A stretch of DNA of 64,000 bases from Gorsachius magnificus (lineage: Eukaryota > Chordata > Aves > Pelecaniformes > Ardeidae): the NCBI GenBank assembly GCA_034008185.1, contig CM067081.1, positions 107,703,265 to 107,767,264 of the forward strand, written 5' to 3'. The notes under the pieces are model-generated. The model saw only the letters and a program-made list of their open reading frames with translations. It had not been told where the DNA came from and made no database searches. Every line of letters starts with the position of its first letter. Position 1 is the stretch's first letter. The position numbers and the translations under genes were made by a program. Positions 11,080-22,221 of this stretch are shown piece after piece.

Positions 11080-13039
11080 ATGAAAAAACATCTCCAAAAA
11101 CAGGAGCAGAAGCTATTATGATTTAGAAATCCCACGTGAAGTAGGTATATCTTCTTATTGATGACAGACTGTAAACATGAAAGCCTCTGACAACTGCAGG
11201 CTGATTAACACCGCATACAAAACCAGTCAAGAAGCAGGAGCAGACAGATAGGTCATCATGACTGTAACAGTTCTCATCCCTCCAAAATACAACTTTGAAA
11301 GAAGCTGAAACATAACATAAAATGGGTGGCTAAATCTGTCATTTTTGCCCAGATGCAGCCACAAATAGAACAATGAATTGCTGAAAATAAATTAGACCTG
11401 GCTCTCAATTAAAAATTTAGCTTTGGATTAATTTACTCTGTACTAAATGTATCTAAATGATCATCATATCTGAATGACAGCAGTATGCAGCAAGAACAAA
11501 GAGGGTAATTTTAGTAAAAACAACCAAACTTGAGCTCAGTTTCAGAACATCTACCTCAGTGTCAATACCCCACTACACACCAATTACTAAATAGGCTTCT
11601 GTAGCAGTGAAAAGGGTTATATTCCACTGCAGAACAACTCATGCTCCAACGGAAAATACCAGTCTCAGAAATGAGGGGTTGGAGGGCAAATACAATGGTT
11701 ATTTCTGCTCCCTAGATTACTTACCTTTTCACCATTGACTGCCCAATATTTAATGCATAAAAATCAAACTGGCAGCAGGAACCAGGAGTTAAGAGAGTTT
11801 TAAGCATTCAAGCATCCCAATTACCAGACTAAAAGGTCATAAATTCTCTTGATAATGCATGATCTGGCATGAACTAATTTTAGTGAAAGGAAAGTAAAAG
11901 GGTCCTTCACACCATGCTATCGTGTATACACAGCTGCACGTACTATATTCTGTTGTGCAGAAATTCTTCCCAGAAGTGGGAAACGTGGATTTCAATCTTT
12001 TCTTTTAAATGACAGAATTTGTGTGGGAGATGCAGGTGTCTACTTTCACTTTCTTCTGCCTACCATGTTTCCAGTGACAGTCTCACCCACTTCATTGAAG
12101 GTTATTGATCCACTTTTTGGTATTGAGCAAGGCTGGTTCTTCACTGTCTGCTCTCCCAATTTTGTTCCTCATCTGTATTTGTCCAACCATACCAGACACT
12201 ACCTGAAGAAGCAAGCTACTGCTGCAACACATGCCCAAACTGAAACAGACTGGAAAACAGGCTATTACACCAACAGAATGCTCTTTTTATTAATTTTGTA
12301 AAGGAACATAATTTACCATAAGCCTGAAGCTGCAGATGAATCAGTATTTCAACCGAAAGGCAGTTATTTTGAGTCAGTGGTGGTAGAGGTCTGTCTTCAC
12401 CTACCGTAACTAACAACCAGTGGCAAATATTTAACAACAAAAACTCACGTGAAGAGGATTGGCTGCAGTAACATATAACAACTATGAGAGAAAAACCTAA
12501 GTCTAGGTACATGTGAGTAAATTCTCTCTCGTACACTACAGTCTCAAGTAAATAGTATTATCACTTTTTTGAATAATTTCAAACTGAAGTCAATATAGTG
12601 ACAGATTACTTAAAACTTATTAAGAAATAATTAGTATCTGTATTTGAAATACCTGAATGTTTTAAGTTTACAGAAGCAAAAAATGAACTTCAACTTTCAC
12701 CATTCTTAAACACTGAAGACAAGGAAGAAAAAGGTTGACTAAAAAAATCAAGTATTTTGGTTTAAAAAAAAAAAAACCCAAACATATCTTAAGTACACTA
12801 AAAACAGTCCAAGAGATAATACATAGTAAACGTGCCTGGTTTTAATCCAATTGTGTTTGTCCAATCCCAGTTTCAGACAGAATATCTTTAAAAGAAGCAC
12901 AGAGTTTTTTATAGTAAGAAAGGTGAATACTTTTTTACCCTTTAGGGTAAGAAAGGATATAAATAGTAACCCCCAGGACACTGCCGTAGAGGGCAGCATA
13001 CTGGGCCAGCATTGATAAACTGATAAAAAAAAAATAAAA
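11080..13039. other. Non-coding stretch, no gene seen
   Basis: AT-rich sequence of mixed composition. The overlapping ORFs at 12023-12301 (plus) and 12216-12536 (minus) show no recognisable domain and no obvious splice context, and I treat them as chance. Confidence 0.55.
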
Positions 13040-13480
13040 ATGAGCAGAATAGAAAAATGGGCTGATGGGAACTTCATGAGATTCAGCAAAGGAATCTGGG
13101 ATGGACTAACCCTGTGCAATAGTCAATATTGGCATCTCTCAGCCAAGGGAACAGCTTTACAGAAAAAGACTTGAGGTCCTGGTGGACAGTTTGAACACAA
13201 GTCTGCAGCATGCCTTTGCAGCAAAGAAGGCCAACCACATCTTGGGCTGCATTAGCAAGAATGCAGCCAGCAGGTCCAAAAAATGCTTCCTTCTCTACCT
13301 GGCACTTGGGAGTCTGCATCTGTGTTGAGTTTTGTGCTCTGTGGTACAAGAAAGGCATTGGCATGCTACAGCACATCAAGAGGAGGACCACCAAGATTGT
13401 CATGAGGCTGAAGCATATGATGTATAAGGAAAGACAGAAAACTGCATTTGTTCATCCTTAAAAGAATGTCAAGATGGAAA
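13040..13480 (+). pseudogene. CR1 ORF2 C-terminal fragment, old
   Basis: Plus-strand translation in shifting frames matches the C-terminal third of CR1 ORF2 after the catalytic centre. Blocks equivalent to 'WADGNLMKFSKGK', 'EKDLEVLVD', and 'FCALWYKKGIGMLQHIKRR' are visible. The last is read in the frame of 13210-13461. Several frameshifts and no catalytic motif remain. A further weak CR1-like stretch (TGGAATAGGCACCCAGGGAG, 13592-13611) may be its downstream continuation. It is not functional. Confidence 0.8.
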
Positions 13481-13611
13481 AAAAACCACCAATATGCACC
13501 AATCGGTTATTTTTTCCCTGATGCATCTGTGCAGATGCTAATGATGCTAAACATCAGATTCTACTGCACATGCACAGAAACTCTGGAATAGGCACCCAGG
13601 GAGAAAATGTT

Positions 13612-15739
13612 AAGACTGTAGCGGTTACAAGTTGTCAAATAAATGGACTTGGGGCAAAGTGGATGGAAAAATGCTGTTTCAAAACAGCTTCTCTCCAGCT
13701 AATACAATGAGACATACATTCATTAAAAACTGGATTAACAAACACCACCAAGTTATTTAGAAACATTGCAATTCTATGGTATCCATCCAGAGACTTTCCA
13801 GTTCTGGGAAACGATTTTCACTCTATATGACCTGTATTTGTCCTTTTCTTTCTGTTCAGCACATTTTCTTTGGAACAGAAATAGTGTTTAAAAGCATCTG
13901 ATAAATTATCATCAAAAGAATAATCAAGAGAAGCATGTGTTCTCTAAAGCAGGAAGATCTCACTTTTATGAAATATGTACAATATTAAGCAACACAGGAG
14001 TTATGAAAAATGCAAAAACCTCCAAAACTCCTACAGAATGATATTCAAGTGCTTCCTTGAGCTCTGCAATGAAAGCAGATAAAGGGAGCATTCCTGGCAA
14101 ATCTCAGGCTCATTTCTCTACCTTTAACCACTATTTTTTTTTTTTTTTTTCATTTATAGAATTTAAAGTATTAACTTTGTGCTAGTGATCAATCCTCTTT
14201 GAAAACTGTTTAGGTATTAAGGATTATCAATAGCCTATGTTTTGGCATTTTATCTATTAGCCTGTAAGATCCTATCTACACATTCAAAAAAATAACCCCA
14301 AACCAAAAAACAAACCCACCCAGAAAACAACCAGGTGAGGCAAGCAGCCTGCCCCAAACTAATGTAGAAGCTTCCTGATCCTTCTCCAGAATAAGACAAT
14401 AAGAAACAGACTGTACAAACCCTTATGTCAACTGATTAATTATTTTTCACATCTCATTTTTTCCTCTCTAGAGGGTTCTGTTTTGAAATAACAGTAGTCC
14501 TTACTACTTTTTTCCCCTCCTAAATAAACAGAAGATACAGGTATACCACAGGAAGGTAATTTTATTTAAAATATATAAATATATATTCTGTTGTTGGCCA
14601 TCATAAGTGGAAAAGTAGCAAAAAATCATTATTGTTCCCTTTAATATCATTCAGCTTTAATCAGTACATGAGATAAAACATGTTTTCTCTTCACATTATA
14701 GACCTGCCTTCCTCCTGTTCCCATCTTTAGACTAAAAGTTCTCTAAACAAATGTGAAGTTCAGTGAATGAATATTTATTTCTCTTCTAACAGAATTTCTC
14801 TTTCCCTTGCTGGTTTTCACTTCAGATACCACCATTCAGACAGAACAATACTAATATGTATTACTGGAAATTAATGATGCACAAAGAGGAAGCATATTCA
14901 AGGTTCACAGTGTTTATGCTAGAATTTGATTCTGTGGAATTAAGCAGAAGAGATACAGAGTCTTGACTTAAAAATATTAGACTTAAGGTAAGGCATACTT
15001 TCAGTATGTCTTGTGCAGTACTGTACATTAAACATTCATCAGCATCTTAGTTGAAATATTAACATATTGCTTGCACTATAAAATTTTCTACCTAATGATC
15101 TCAGTGTTTTTCAGGAGTAGAATTGCTGATAGTATCTGTTCAGAGCTGAAAAAAGGATGATATCATTGTTAATCCCACATATTCTACACCAAATCAACTG
15201 CACTCAGCTACAATAATGTACAGATCTTTCTCCTCTAAAGTTTCTGTACTTCCTTACTAGTTCACCCTCCAGATCCTCCTTTTTTCCACTATGCAGGTTA
15301 TCTGCAGGTGCCATTAAGTACAGATCTGGATCAAAGCTCTGCATCCTCATCCATGTCCTCCAGCCATACCTCCTATCAGAGAGCAAAGAAACTCATCATT
15401 GCCTTGCCCCTTCAGAACACACATGTGACCATTTCCATTCTCAGATGTGTTTTGCAACATTGTTATTTGTGGATAAAGAATTTAACATCAAACAACATTT
15501 GCCATATACAGCAACCAGTGGCAATTCCATGAACGTAGTAGTTTCAGGGCTATTTATTAGTGTCATAGCACATTCAAAAACCATTAATGAACTCAGAAAA
15601 ATGCGGTTAAATAGCTAAATTCTCAAATTGGCTTATTACAGTTATTTTTATACCCTCAGACTAGTCTTATTTATTGTACCTAGAAAACACAGTGCTGCTG
15701 CCTTTGATTAAATTATAGAGACACAACAGACATAGCTGG
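13612..15739. other. AT-rich non-coding stretch, no gene seen
   Basis: No recognisable gene. It contains a T-run at 14132-14150 and an A/C-rich block at 14285-14332. The ORFs at 15204-15386 and 15308-15532 overlap on opposite strands and have no recognisable domain. Confidence 0.55.
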
Positions 15740-15763
15740 TCTGAAAATAACGAAGGGGATATT

Positions 15764-16110
15764 GTGACTGATTATCACCCGCTATTGGTTATGCAGGTTG
15801 GCAGTGATGAGGTTTTGGAGAGAAGTACGAAAGCAATCAAAAGGGACTTCAGGGCACTGGGGCAAATGGTTGAAGGATCAGGAGCACAGGTAGTGCTTTC
15901 CTCAATCCCATCAGTAGCAGGAAAGAATACTGAAAGGAACAGGAAAACTCACACGATTAACATGTGGTGCCATTGGTGGAATTTTGGGTTTTTTTGATCA
16001 TGGGGAGGCTTACATGGCACCCGGCCTGCTGGCAACAGATGGAGTTCAGCTATCTCAGAGGGACAAGGGCTCTCACTCATGAGTTGGCAGTGTTCATCAA
16101 GAAAGCTTTA
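15764..16110 (+). pseudogene. CR1 ORF1 3' part, SGNH-esterase-like domain
   Basis: The frame from 15764 reads through a segment typical of the esterase-like (SGNH hydrolase) domain known in ORF1 of CR1 elements: a hydrophobic strand and 'MQVGSDEV', then 'IKRDFRALGQMV', 'AQVVLSSIPSV', and 'NFGFF'. An extra T in a T7 run (15989-15995) shifts the frame. The reading then resumes with 'DHGEAYMAPGLLATDGVQLS' and a basic, Ser-rich tail to about 16110. The block equivalent to the family's Gly-x-Asn-Asp reads G-S-D-E and the Asp-x-x-His block reads D-G-V-Q, so key residues look lost. ORF1 proteins bind RNA in the LINE particle. This one is a fragment. Confidence 0.75.
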
Positions 16111-16175
16111 AATTAGGTTTGAAGGGGGAAAGGGATATAACACCAGGCTGACTAGAGAAGAGCCTAAGGGGTGGC

Positions 16176-17540
16176 ATGCTAATGGTGGGGCTGAAATCAA
16201 TAACCCAGCAAAAGTGCATCTACACCAACGCATGCAGCAGGGGCAACAAACAGGAGAAGCTGGAAGCCATTGTGCAGCAGGATAGCTGTGACTTAGTCTC
16301 CATCACAGAAACATGGTGGGATGACTCTCAAAACTGGACTGCTGCAATGGATGGCTATAAGCTCTTCAGAAGGGATAGACAAGGAAGCAGAGGCAGTGGG
16401 GTGGCTCTATATGTCAGGGAGTGTTTCAATTTTTATTCAGCTAAACGATTGTGACTATAAGGTTCAGTGCTCATGGGTAAGGATGAGGGGGAAGGCCATC
16501 AAGGCAGACATCCTGTTGGGAGTCTGTTATAGACCACCCAACCAGGTAGATGAAGAATTCTACAAGTGGCTGGCAGAAGCCTCACAATCACTAGCCCTTG
16601 TTCTCATGGGGGACTTCAACTTACCAAACGTCTCCTGGAAATAGAAGACAGCAGAGAGGAAACAGTCTAGGAAGTTCCTGGAGCTTTGTGGAAGGTAACT
16701 TCCTGACACAGCTGGTAAGTGAGCCTACCAGGGGAGGTGCCTCACTTGACCTGCTGTTTACAAACAGAGAAGGACTGGTGGGACAATTGGTGGTCAGAGG
16801 CCTTCTGGGGTATAGCGACCATGAAATGATAGAGTTATTGATTCTTGGTGAAGTAAGGAAGGGGTTCAGCAAAACCAGCACCATGGACTTCCGGAGTGCA
16901 GATTTTGGCCTGTTCAGAACACTGCTTGGGAGAATCCCCTGGGAGACAGTCCTGAAGGGAAAAGGGGACCAGGAAGGCTGGGCATTCTTCAAGAAGGAAG
17001 TCTTAAAGGCACAGGAGCAGGCTGTGCCCATGTGCCATAAGATGAATAGGCAGGGAAGACTACCGGCCTGGCTGAACAGGGAGCTTTTGCTGGGACTCAG
17101 GAAGAAAAGGAGAGTTTACCTCTTTTGGAAGAAGGGGCAAGGATCTCCTTCGGTCATGCAGAAAGAAAACTAGAACTCAACCTGGCCACTGTTGTAAGAA
17201 ATAACAAAAAATGTTTTTACAAGTACATTAACAACAAAAAGAGATCCAAGGAGAATCTCCATCCTTTATTGGATGGGGGAGGGGATACGTTGACACCAAG
17301 GATGAGGAAAAGACTGAGGTACTTAATGACTTCTTTTCCTCAGTCTTTAATAGCCAGACCAGTTATCCCCAGGCTATTCAGACCCGAACTGGAAGACAGG
17401 GACAGAGAGCAGAATAAACTCCCCATAATCAGGAGCAAGCAGTTAACAACCTGCTATACCACCTGGACACCCATAAGTCTATGGGGCCAGATGGCATCCA
17501 CCCAAGAGTATTGAAGGAGCTGGCAGAGGAGCTTGCCAAG
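16176..17540 (+). pseudogene. CR1 ORF2 endonuclease and linker, frameshifted
   Basis: Three to four frames must be joined. The first (16176-16454) carries 'CIYTNACSRGNKQEKLEAI' and the metal-binding Glu in 'ITETWW' (E codon 16308-16310). The second (ending 16644) carries 'LLGVCYRPPNQ' and 'GDFN' (16609-16620). The third (16598-17173) carries 'SDHEMIE' (16814-16822), the last catalytic block of the APE-type endonuclease. The linker toward the reverse transcriptase continues in a fourth frame (17125-17514), where an Asn/Lys-rich 'NKKCFYKYINNKKRSKENLH' is seen. All catalytic blocks are still present but not in one frame. The reading ends where the LTR begins. Confidence 0.85.
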
Positions 17541-18103
17541 TGTCGTGGTTTAACCCGGCTGGCAACTAAGCACCATGCAGCTGCTTGCTCACTCCCCCCT
17601 CCCTCAGTGGGATGGGGAAGAGAATCGAAAAAAAAAAAAAAAAAAAGAGCCATAGGCTGAGATAAAGACAGTTTAATACGAGAAAATAATAACAACAGTA
17701 ATAATGAGAATGGTAACAGAATATACAAAACGAACGATGCACAATGCAATTGCTCACCACCTGCCAACTGATGCCCAGCCTGCCCCAAGCCACGATCACC
17801 CTCTCTGCAACCGACCAACTAACCCCCCCAACCCCCCTCCCCAAGCATGACGTTATATGGTATGGAATAGCTCTTTGGTCAGTTTGGGTTAGTTGTCCTA
17901 GCTGTGCTCTCTCCCAGCTTGTTATGCACCTGGTCGAGTAGGAGAAGCTCAAAAAGTCCTTGAGTAGTCTGAGCACTACTTGGCAACAACTAAAAACATC
18001 AGTGTGTTATCAGCATTCTTTTAGCACTAAATCCAAAACACAGCACTATGCTAGCTTCTATGAACAAAATTAACTCTATCCCAGCCAAAACTAGGACACC
18101 AAG
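17536..18103 (-). mobile_element. Solo LTR inside CR1 ORF2, family B, perfect TSD ccaag
   Basis: The LTR body is 17541-18098 (558 bp), flanked by exact ccaag repeats (17536-17540 and 18099-18103). Same family and sense as the copies at 6685 and 35453. Minus-strand ATTAAA is present (complement near 17677). Plus-strand ends are TGTCGTGGTTTAACCC and CCAAAACTAGGACA. Because it splits ORF2, it is younger than the CR1. There are no internal viral genes. ORFs 17429-17976 are shadows of it. Confidence 0.93.
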
Positions 18104-19275
18104 CCACTCTCCAACATTTATCAGCAGTCCTTTTATGACAAGGTGACCCATCTAGTGGATGAGGGAAAGGCTGTGGATGTTATCTACCTGGACTTTAGTA
18201 AAGCCTTTGACACTGTCTCCCACAGCATTCTCCCAGAGAACCTGGTGGCTCATGGCTTGGACAGGTGCACACTTCACTGGGTAAAAAAAATGGCTGGATG
18301 CCCGAGCCCAGAGAGTTGTGGTCAATGGAGTTAAATCCAGTTGGTGGCCAGTTACAAGTGGTGTTCCCCAGGGCCCAGTTCTGGTCCAGTTCTGCTTAAC
18401 ATCTTTATCAATGATCTGGATTAAGGGATTCAGTGCACCCTCAGTAAATTTGTAGATGACACCAAACTGGTGGAGCAGGAGTGTTGATCTGCTTGAGGGT
18501 AGGAAGGCTCTGCAGAGGGATCTGGACAGGCTCGGTCAATGGGCCAAGGCCAATTGAATGATGTTAAACAAGGCCAAGTGCCAGGTCCTGCACTTGGATC
18601 ATAATCACCACATGCAACACTACAAGCTTGGGAAACAGTGTCTGGAAAGCTGCCCGGTGGAAAAGGACCTGGGGGTACTGGTTGACAGCCAGCTGAATAT
18701 GAGCCATCAGTATGCCCAGGTGGCCAAGAACGTCAATAGCATCCTGGCTTATATCAGGAATAACATGGCCTGCAGGAGTAGGGAAGTGATCTTCCCCCTG
18801 CACTTGGCACTGGTGACATTGCACCTCAAATACTGTGTTCAGTTTTGGACCCCTCACTACAGGAAAGACTTTGCGTTGCTGGAACATGTCCAGAGAAGGG
18901 CAACAAAGCTAATGAGGGGTCTGGAGCACAAGCCTTATGAGGAGTGGCTGACAGAACTGGGGTTGTTTAGGCTGGAGAAGAGGAAGCTGAGGGGAGACCT
19001 TATCGCCCTCTACAACTGCCTGAAAGGAGGTTGTAGTGAGGTGGGTGTTGGTCTCTTCTCTCAAGTAACAGGCAATAGGATGAGAGGAAAGGGACTCAAG
19101 TTGCATCAGGGCAAGTTTAGATTTGATATTAGGAAAAATTTCTTTACTGAAAGAGTGGTCAATGGAACAGTCTCCCAGAGAGATAGTGAAGTCACCATAC
19201 CCAGAGATGTTAAAAAAACTTGTGGACATGGCACTTTGGGACATGGTTTAATAGGCATGGTGGTGTTGGGTTGAC
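18104..19275 (+). pseudogene. CR1 ORF2 reverse transcriptase, internally deleted
   Basis: Right of the LTR the reading starts with a short 'PLSNIYQQ' stretch. It then jumps near 18127 directly to 'SFYDKVTHLVDEGKAVDVIY', missing the region that should contain the first reverse-transcriptase motifs. The first catalytic Asp is in 'YLDFSKAFDTV' (D codon 18191-18193). The second pair is 'FVDD' (18449-18460), in another frame. From 18558 to 19274 one long frame covers the C-terminal part ('[16 protein letters not shown]', '[17 protein letters not shown]', '[20 protein letters not shown]', '[13 protein letters not shown]'). The catalytic Asp residues persist, but the domain cannot be translated whole. 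Confidence 0.88.
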
Positions 19276-19325
19276 AGTGAGACTTGATGTTGGAGGTCTT
19301 TTCCAACCTTAACGATTCTATATGC

Positions 19326-21969
19326 CTTTAATCTTGGATGGGTAGATTGGGAATACAAAGTGGGTAACTGTGGCAGCTCTGATCAAAACAAATTAGAAGA
19401 AAGCTAAAAGTCTCACTGGAAAGAAATAAACAAGTTGAAAACAAAAACTCAATAAAACAGTTGCAGGGGCCTCAGACATTATTGCTGAAAGTTCTAAGAT
19501 ATTTTTCAGGACTGACTTTTTTGTTGATTTACCATTGACAAAAGCACAGGATGATCAGCTAGCGAAAAAAAACTTAAAAATGTAAGATCTAGAACACCGA
19601 GTATACAGGAAATATTTTAAAGGACAGAAAATTCCTAAAGACCAGGCAGATACAAAAAAACAACAAGTTATAGGTATTTCTTTCTCCATCCAACTTCATT
19701 TCTACAACATACACTGTTGGACAATCAAACAACTTGGAAAGGAAGAAAGAAAACACAGTGTTAAACAAATGCTATATAAATTTTTATTCCTGTACAATTG
19801 CTCAAAATCAGTATTGGTATTAAAAAGATTCTCAGATACAATCTGTATTTCATAAAAAAGACTAGAAAAGATTTATCTAGGAACAAGATATTCAGTAAGC
19901 TACAAGGCAATTTTCTTGTTCTAGGAGCATGAGATTTAATCCTAGAGTACCTTCATAATACACACTGCATTATTTATTTCATCATAAGGTCAAGGAAAAT
20001 GTTTCCTTGGGTTCTCTTCATTATTTTTTTTTTCCCCCTACTAATCTGAGTGCAAAGCAAATGAAAAATTCAAAAGCAATCTATATGAAACACAAATTGT
20101 GGCCCAACTTTTCTCAGGGTTGTTGCAAAGCTTCAGGACCAAATTCTCTATGAATAATCAAGATGCTTATCCACTTATCCAAAGAAAAACTTTCACAGCA
20201 TTACTAGAAATAGTAATCTCTTATAAAACGTATGAACAGTCTAACTCTCAGGAAATCAAGATTTTTATGTTACAATTCCAGGTATTTGAGTGACTTTACA
20301 GCAAGGAAGAACTTGGCTTAACAATTCCCAGATAGCAGAGAAGCCGCTTGCATTTAGTCAGTGCTTTTTACAAGAAGGAACCAATGCAATAGGAAAGAAT
20401 GCTCAAAAATTTTCTGAGATAATAAGTTAAAGCTTTACAATTGGAAATATTTTGTTACCTCAACTCCCCCTCTTTAAAAGAAAAGTTATATTGGAAGAAA
20501 CATTCTTATGTATTAGTTTTCTTTAAATTTTCCTTTTGGTCCGAAAGATTGTTTGCTTTATTTGTTTAATGGTCCCTGCCATCTCCCTTTCCATAATTTC
20601 TGGTCACTTTTTCCAACCGATGAATTAACTAACCTCCTATTATCTACTATGTGTAAGCCAGGATATTTTAAGTTCTCTTGTGTCTGACAAAAAAATATAG
20701 CAAGTTCTCTTGAAGCAGGTCAATCTCAAACAAGAAACACCAGTGAATATAAATAAACTGAGATTAATTTCAGAAACCTACTGGACATTTTTATAGTCAG
20801 GCAGACTGCAAACTTCAGGAACAAAACATATACCTGTTGTGGCAAATTTTCTGGTTACAGAATGCCTTGCTATATGGACAGAAACAGTATGGTACATCCC
20901 TAAGTCAGAGAAACCAAACAGGAATAAGCATTAACTGAACAGCAGAATATCAACCACTAGGTATCAGCCTCCCCTCCTTCAAATCCCCCTATTCTTTCTT
21001 TTCTATTTATGACCTATGAAGTCTGCAGTTTCTATGAAGATGGAAAGAAAGAACCATCAAGAGCATCTTCTGGTATTGTCAGATGCATCAAAATCTGCCC
21101 TTTATCTTTTCCTTCTCACCTTTTGCAATTTCATCTGTAGAACAGAACAAAAGCAAGAGATCCTTTTCTTAACACCTTTATGTCCATCAGTAACAAACAG
21201 CTTCTGGATTCCAGTTTTTGGCATTACGTCAGAGTTTTATGCCTTCGGTAGTCTCCAAGAATGCAGTGCAGACCAAAGGCTTTAATACTTTCAAGTCTTC
21301 ATACATTGCAGTCTCATACATTACATTATATAGTACTTCTCATTCCTGAAGCTGCAACACAACCTTAATAAAGCCAACTGGCCTCTGCAATGATCTGTTC
21401 CAGTTTTAAAACTTTTGACAGTCTGACAATATGCTGTGGCATTCGCATTCAACTCAGGAAGCCCAGAAACAGTGCAAGCATCTTCCATTTACTCCCTTAT
21501 TTGCTCAAGTAATTTGACACACATGCTTTCTTCTGGGAAAACTATTTTTTTATTACTACTGTTATTCTTGATAAAGGCTAGCGAGCTGAAAGAAAAAAGC
21601 AAAATAACTTTTATGTCTTCCTATACAGGTGGCTTGTGTGTACTCATTATGTACTGAATATGACTCAGTGATAAACAAATAAGGAAGAGTACAAATTAAA
21701 ACTTAAACAGCCAAGGAGAATCTTGGCACCTCCACTTTCTCTAACAATGTGTTATTATAAACAAGAGCAATCCCTCAAGACACTGGAAATAGCTGCTGAA
21801 CAGGACTACAATACAGTCAAAATATATTAAATTTAACACAGGAAGTTGACAAATGCATAAAAATATTAATATTTTTTGAAAAGAACGTACATTTCTTTGA
21901 AATTAAGCCCTAAAAAAAAAAAGGGGGGTTGGATTTGCCACTGTTGAATTAAAGACATTTTTCCTTAAA
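19326..21969. other. AT-rich non-coding stretch, no gene seen
   Basis: No recognisable gene or repeat family. ORFs at 20099-20293, 21016-21285 and 21436-21657 show no domain and no splice context that I trust. Confidence 0.55.
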
Positions 21970-22060
21970 AATCACAGATTGGAAGGGAACTCTAGGTCAT
22001 CAGGCCCAACCCCCTGCTCAAGTAGGGCCACCTAGAGCCACTTGCCCAGGATCTTCAAGT
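21970..22060 (-). mobile_element. CR1 3'-end fragment, about 90 bp
   Basis: The plus strand reads ATCACAGATTGGAAGGGAAC, then CTAGGTCATCAGGCCCAACC, CCCTGCTCAAGTAGGGCCAC and TTGCCCAGGATC. This is the reverse complement of the CR1 3' UTR. Heavily truncated and non-coding. Confidence 0.85.
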
Positions 22061-22142
22061 ATTTGTTTCTGTTTCTTTAAACAGCAGTTTTTACAACATA
22101 TATTTTTCCCCCATTAGTGTCACAAGGCAAGATGCTATACTG

Positions 22143-22158
22143 TATCTCTTAAGAGATA
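22143..22158. repeat. 16-bp perfect palindrome
   Basis: The sequence tatctcttaagagata equals its own reverse complement. It lies 30 bases left of the strong hairpin at 22188-22221. No protein site is assigned. Confidence 0.6.
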
Positions 22159-22187
22159 ATCAACTTCCTGGCCTTAAAAACAATGTA

Positions 22188-22221
22188 TTGCAGGCTCCCA
22201 GAGTAGTGTGGGAGCCTGTAA
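22188..22221. repeat. Hairpin: 13-bp stem, 8-nt loop
   Basis: The arm caggctccca (22191-22200) and its exact reverse complement tgggagcctg (22209-22218) enclose gagtagtg. The stem extends outward by a G-T wobble and two A-T pairs. It could be a cruciform or an RNA hairpin. The stem is too short for a typical miRNA precursor. Confidence 0.6.

Larger units (their letters stand above)
15740..19325 (+). mobile_element. CR1 LINE, 5'-truncated, with nested solo LTR
   Basis: The longest retroelement here. In order it holds the 3' part of ORF1, ORF2 endonuclease, the interrupted ORF2 linker, a shortened reverse transcriptase, the ORF2 C-terminus, and the short 3' UTR ending TTGGAGGTCTTTTCCAACCTTAACGATTCTAT near 19320. 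The 5' edge near 15740 is approximate. A family B LTR was inserted later at 17541. ORF2 is broken by several frameshifts, so the element is dead. The CR1 3' end is intact apart from loss of the terminal ATTCTATG repeats. Confidence 0.92.

Noticed and set aside
10668..11121. Overlapping Ser/Pro/Cys-rich ORFs of 66-141 residues
   Set aside because: They lie within the family A LTR and follow its internal tandem units on several frames.
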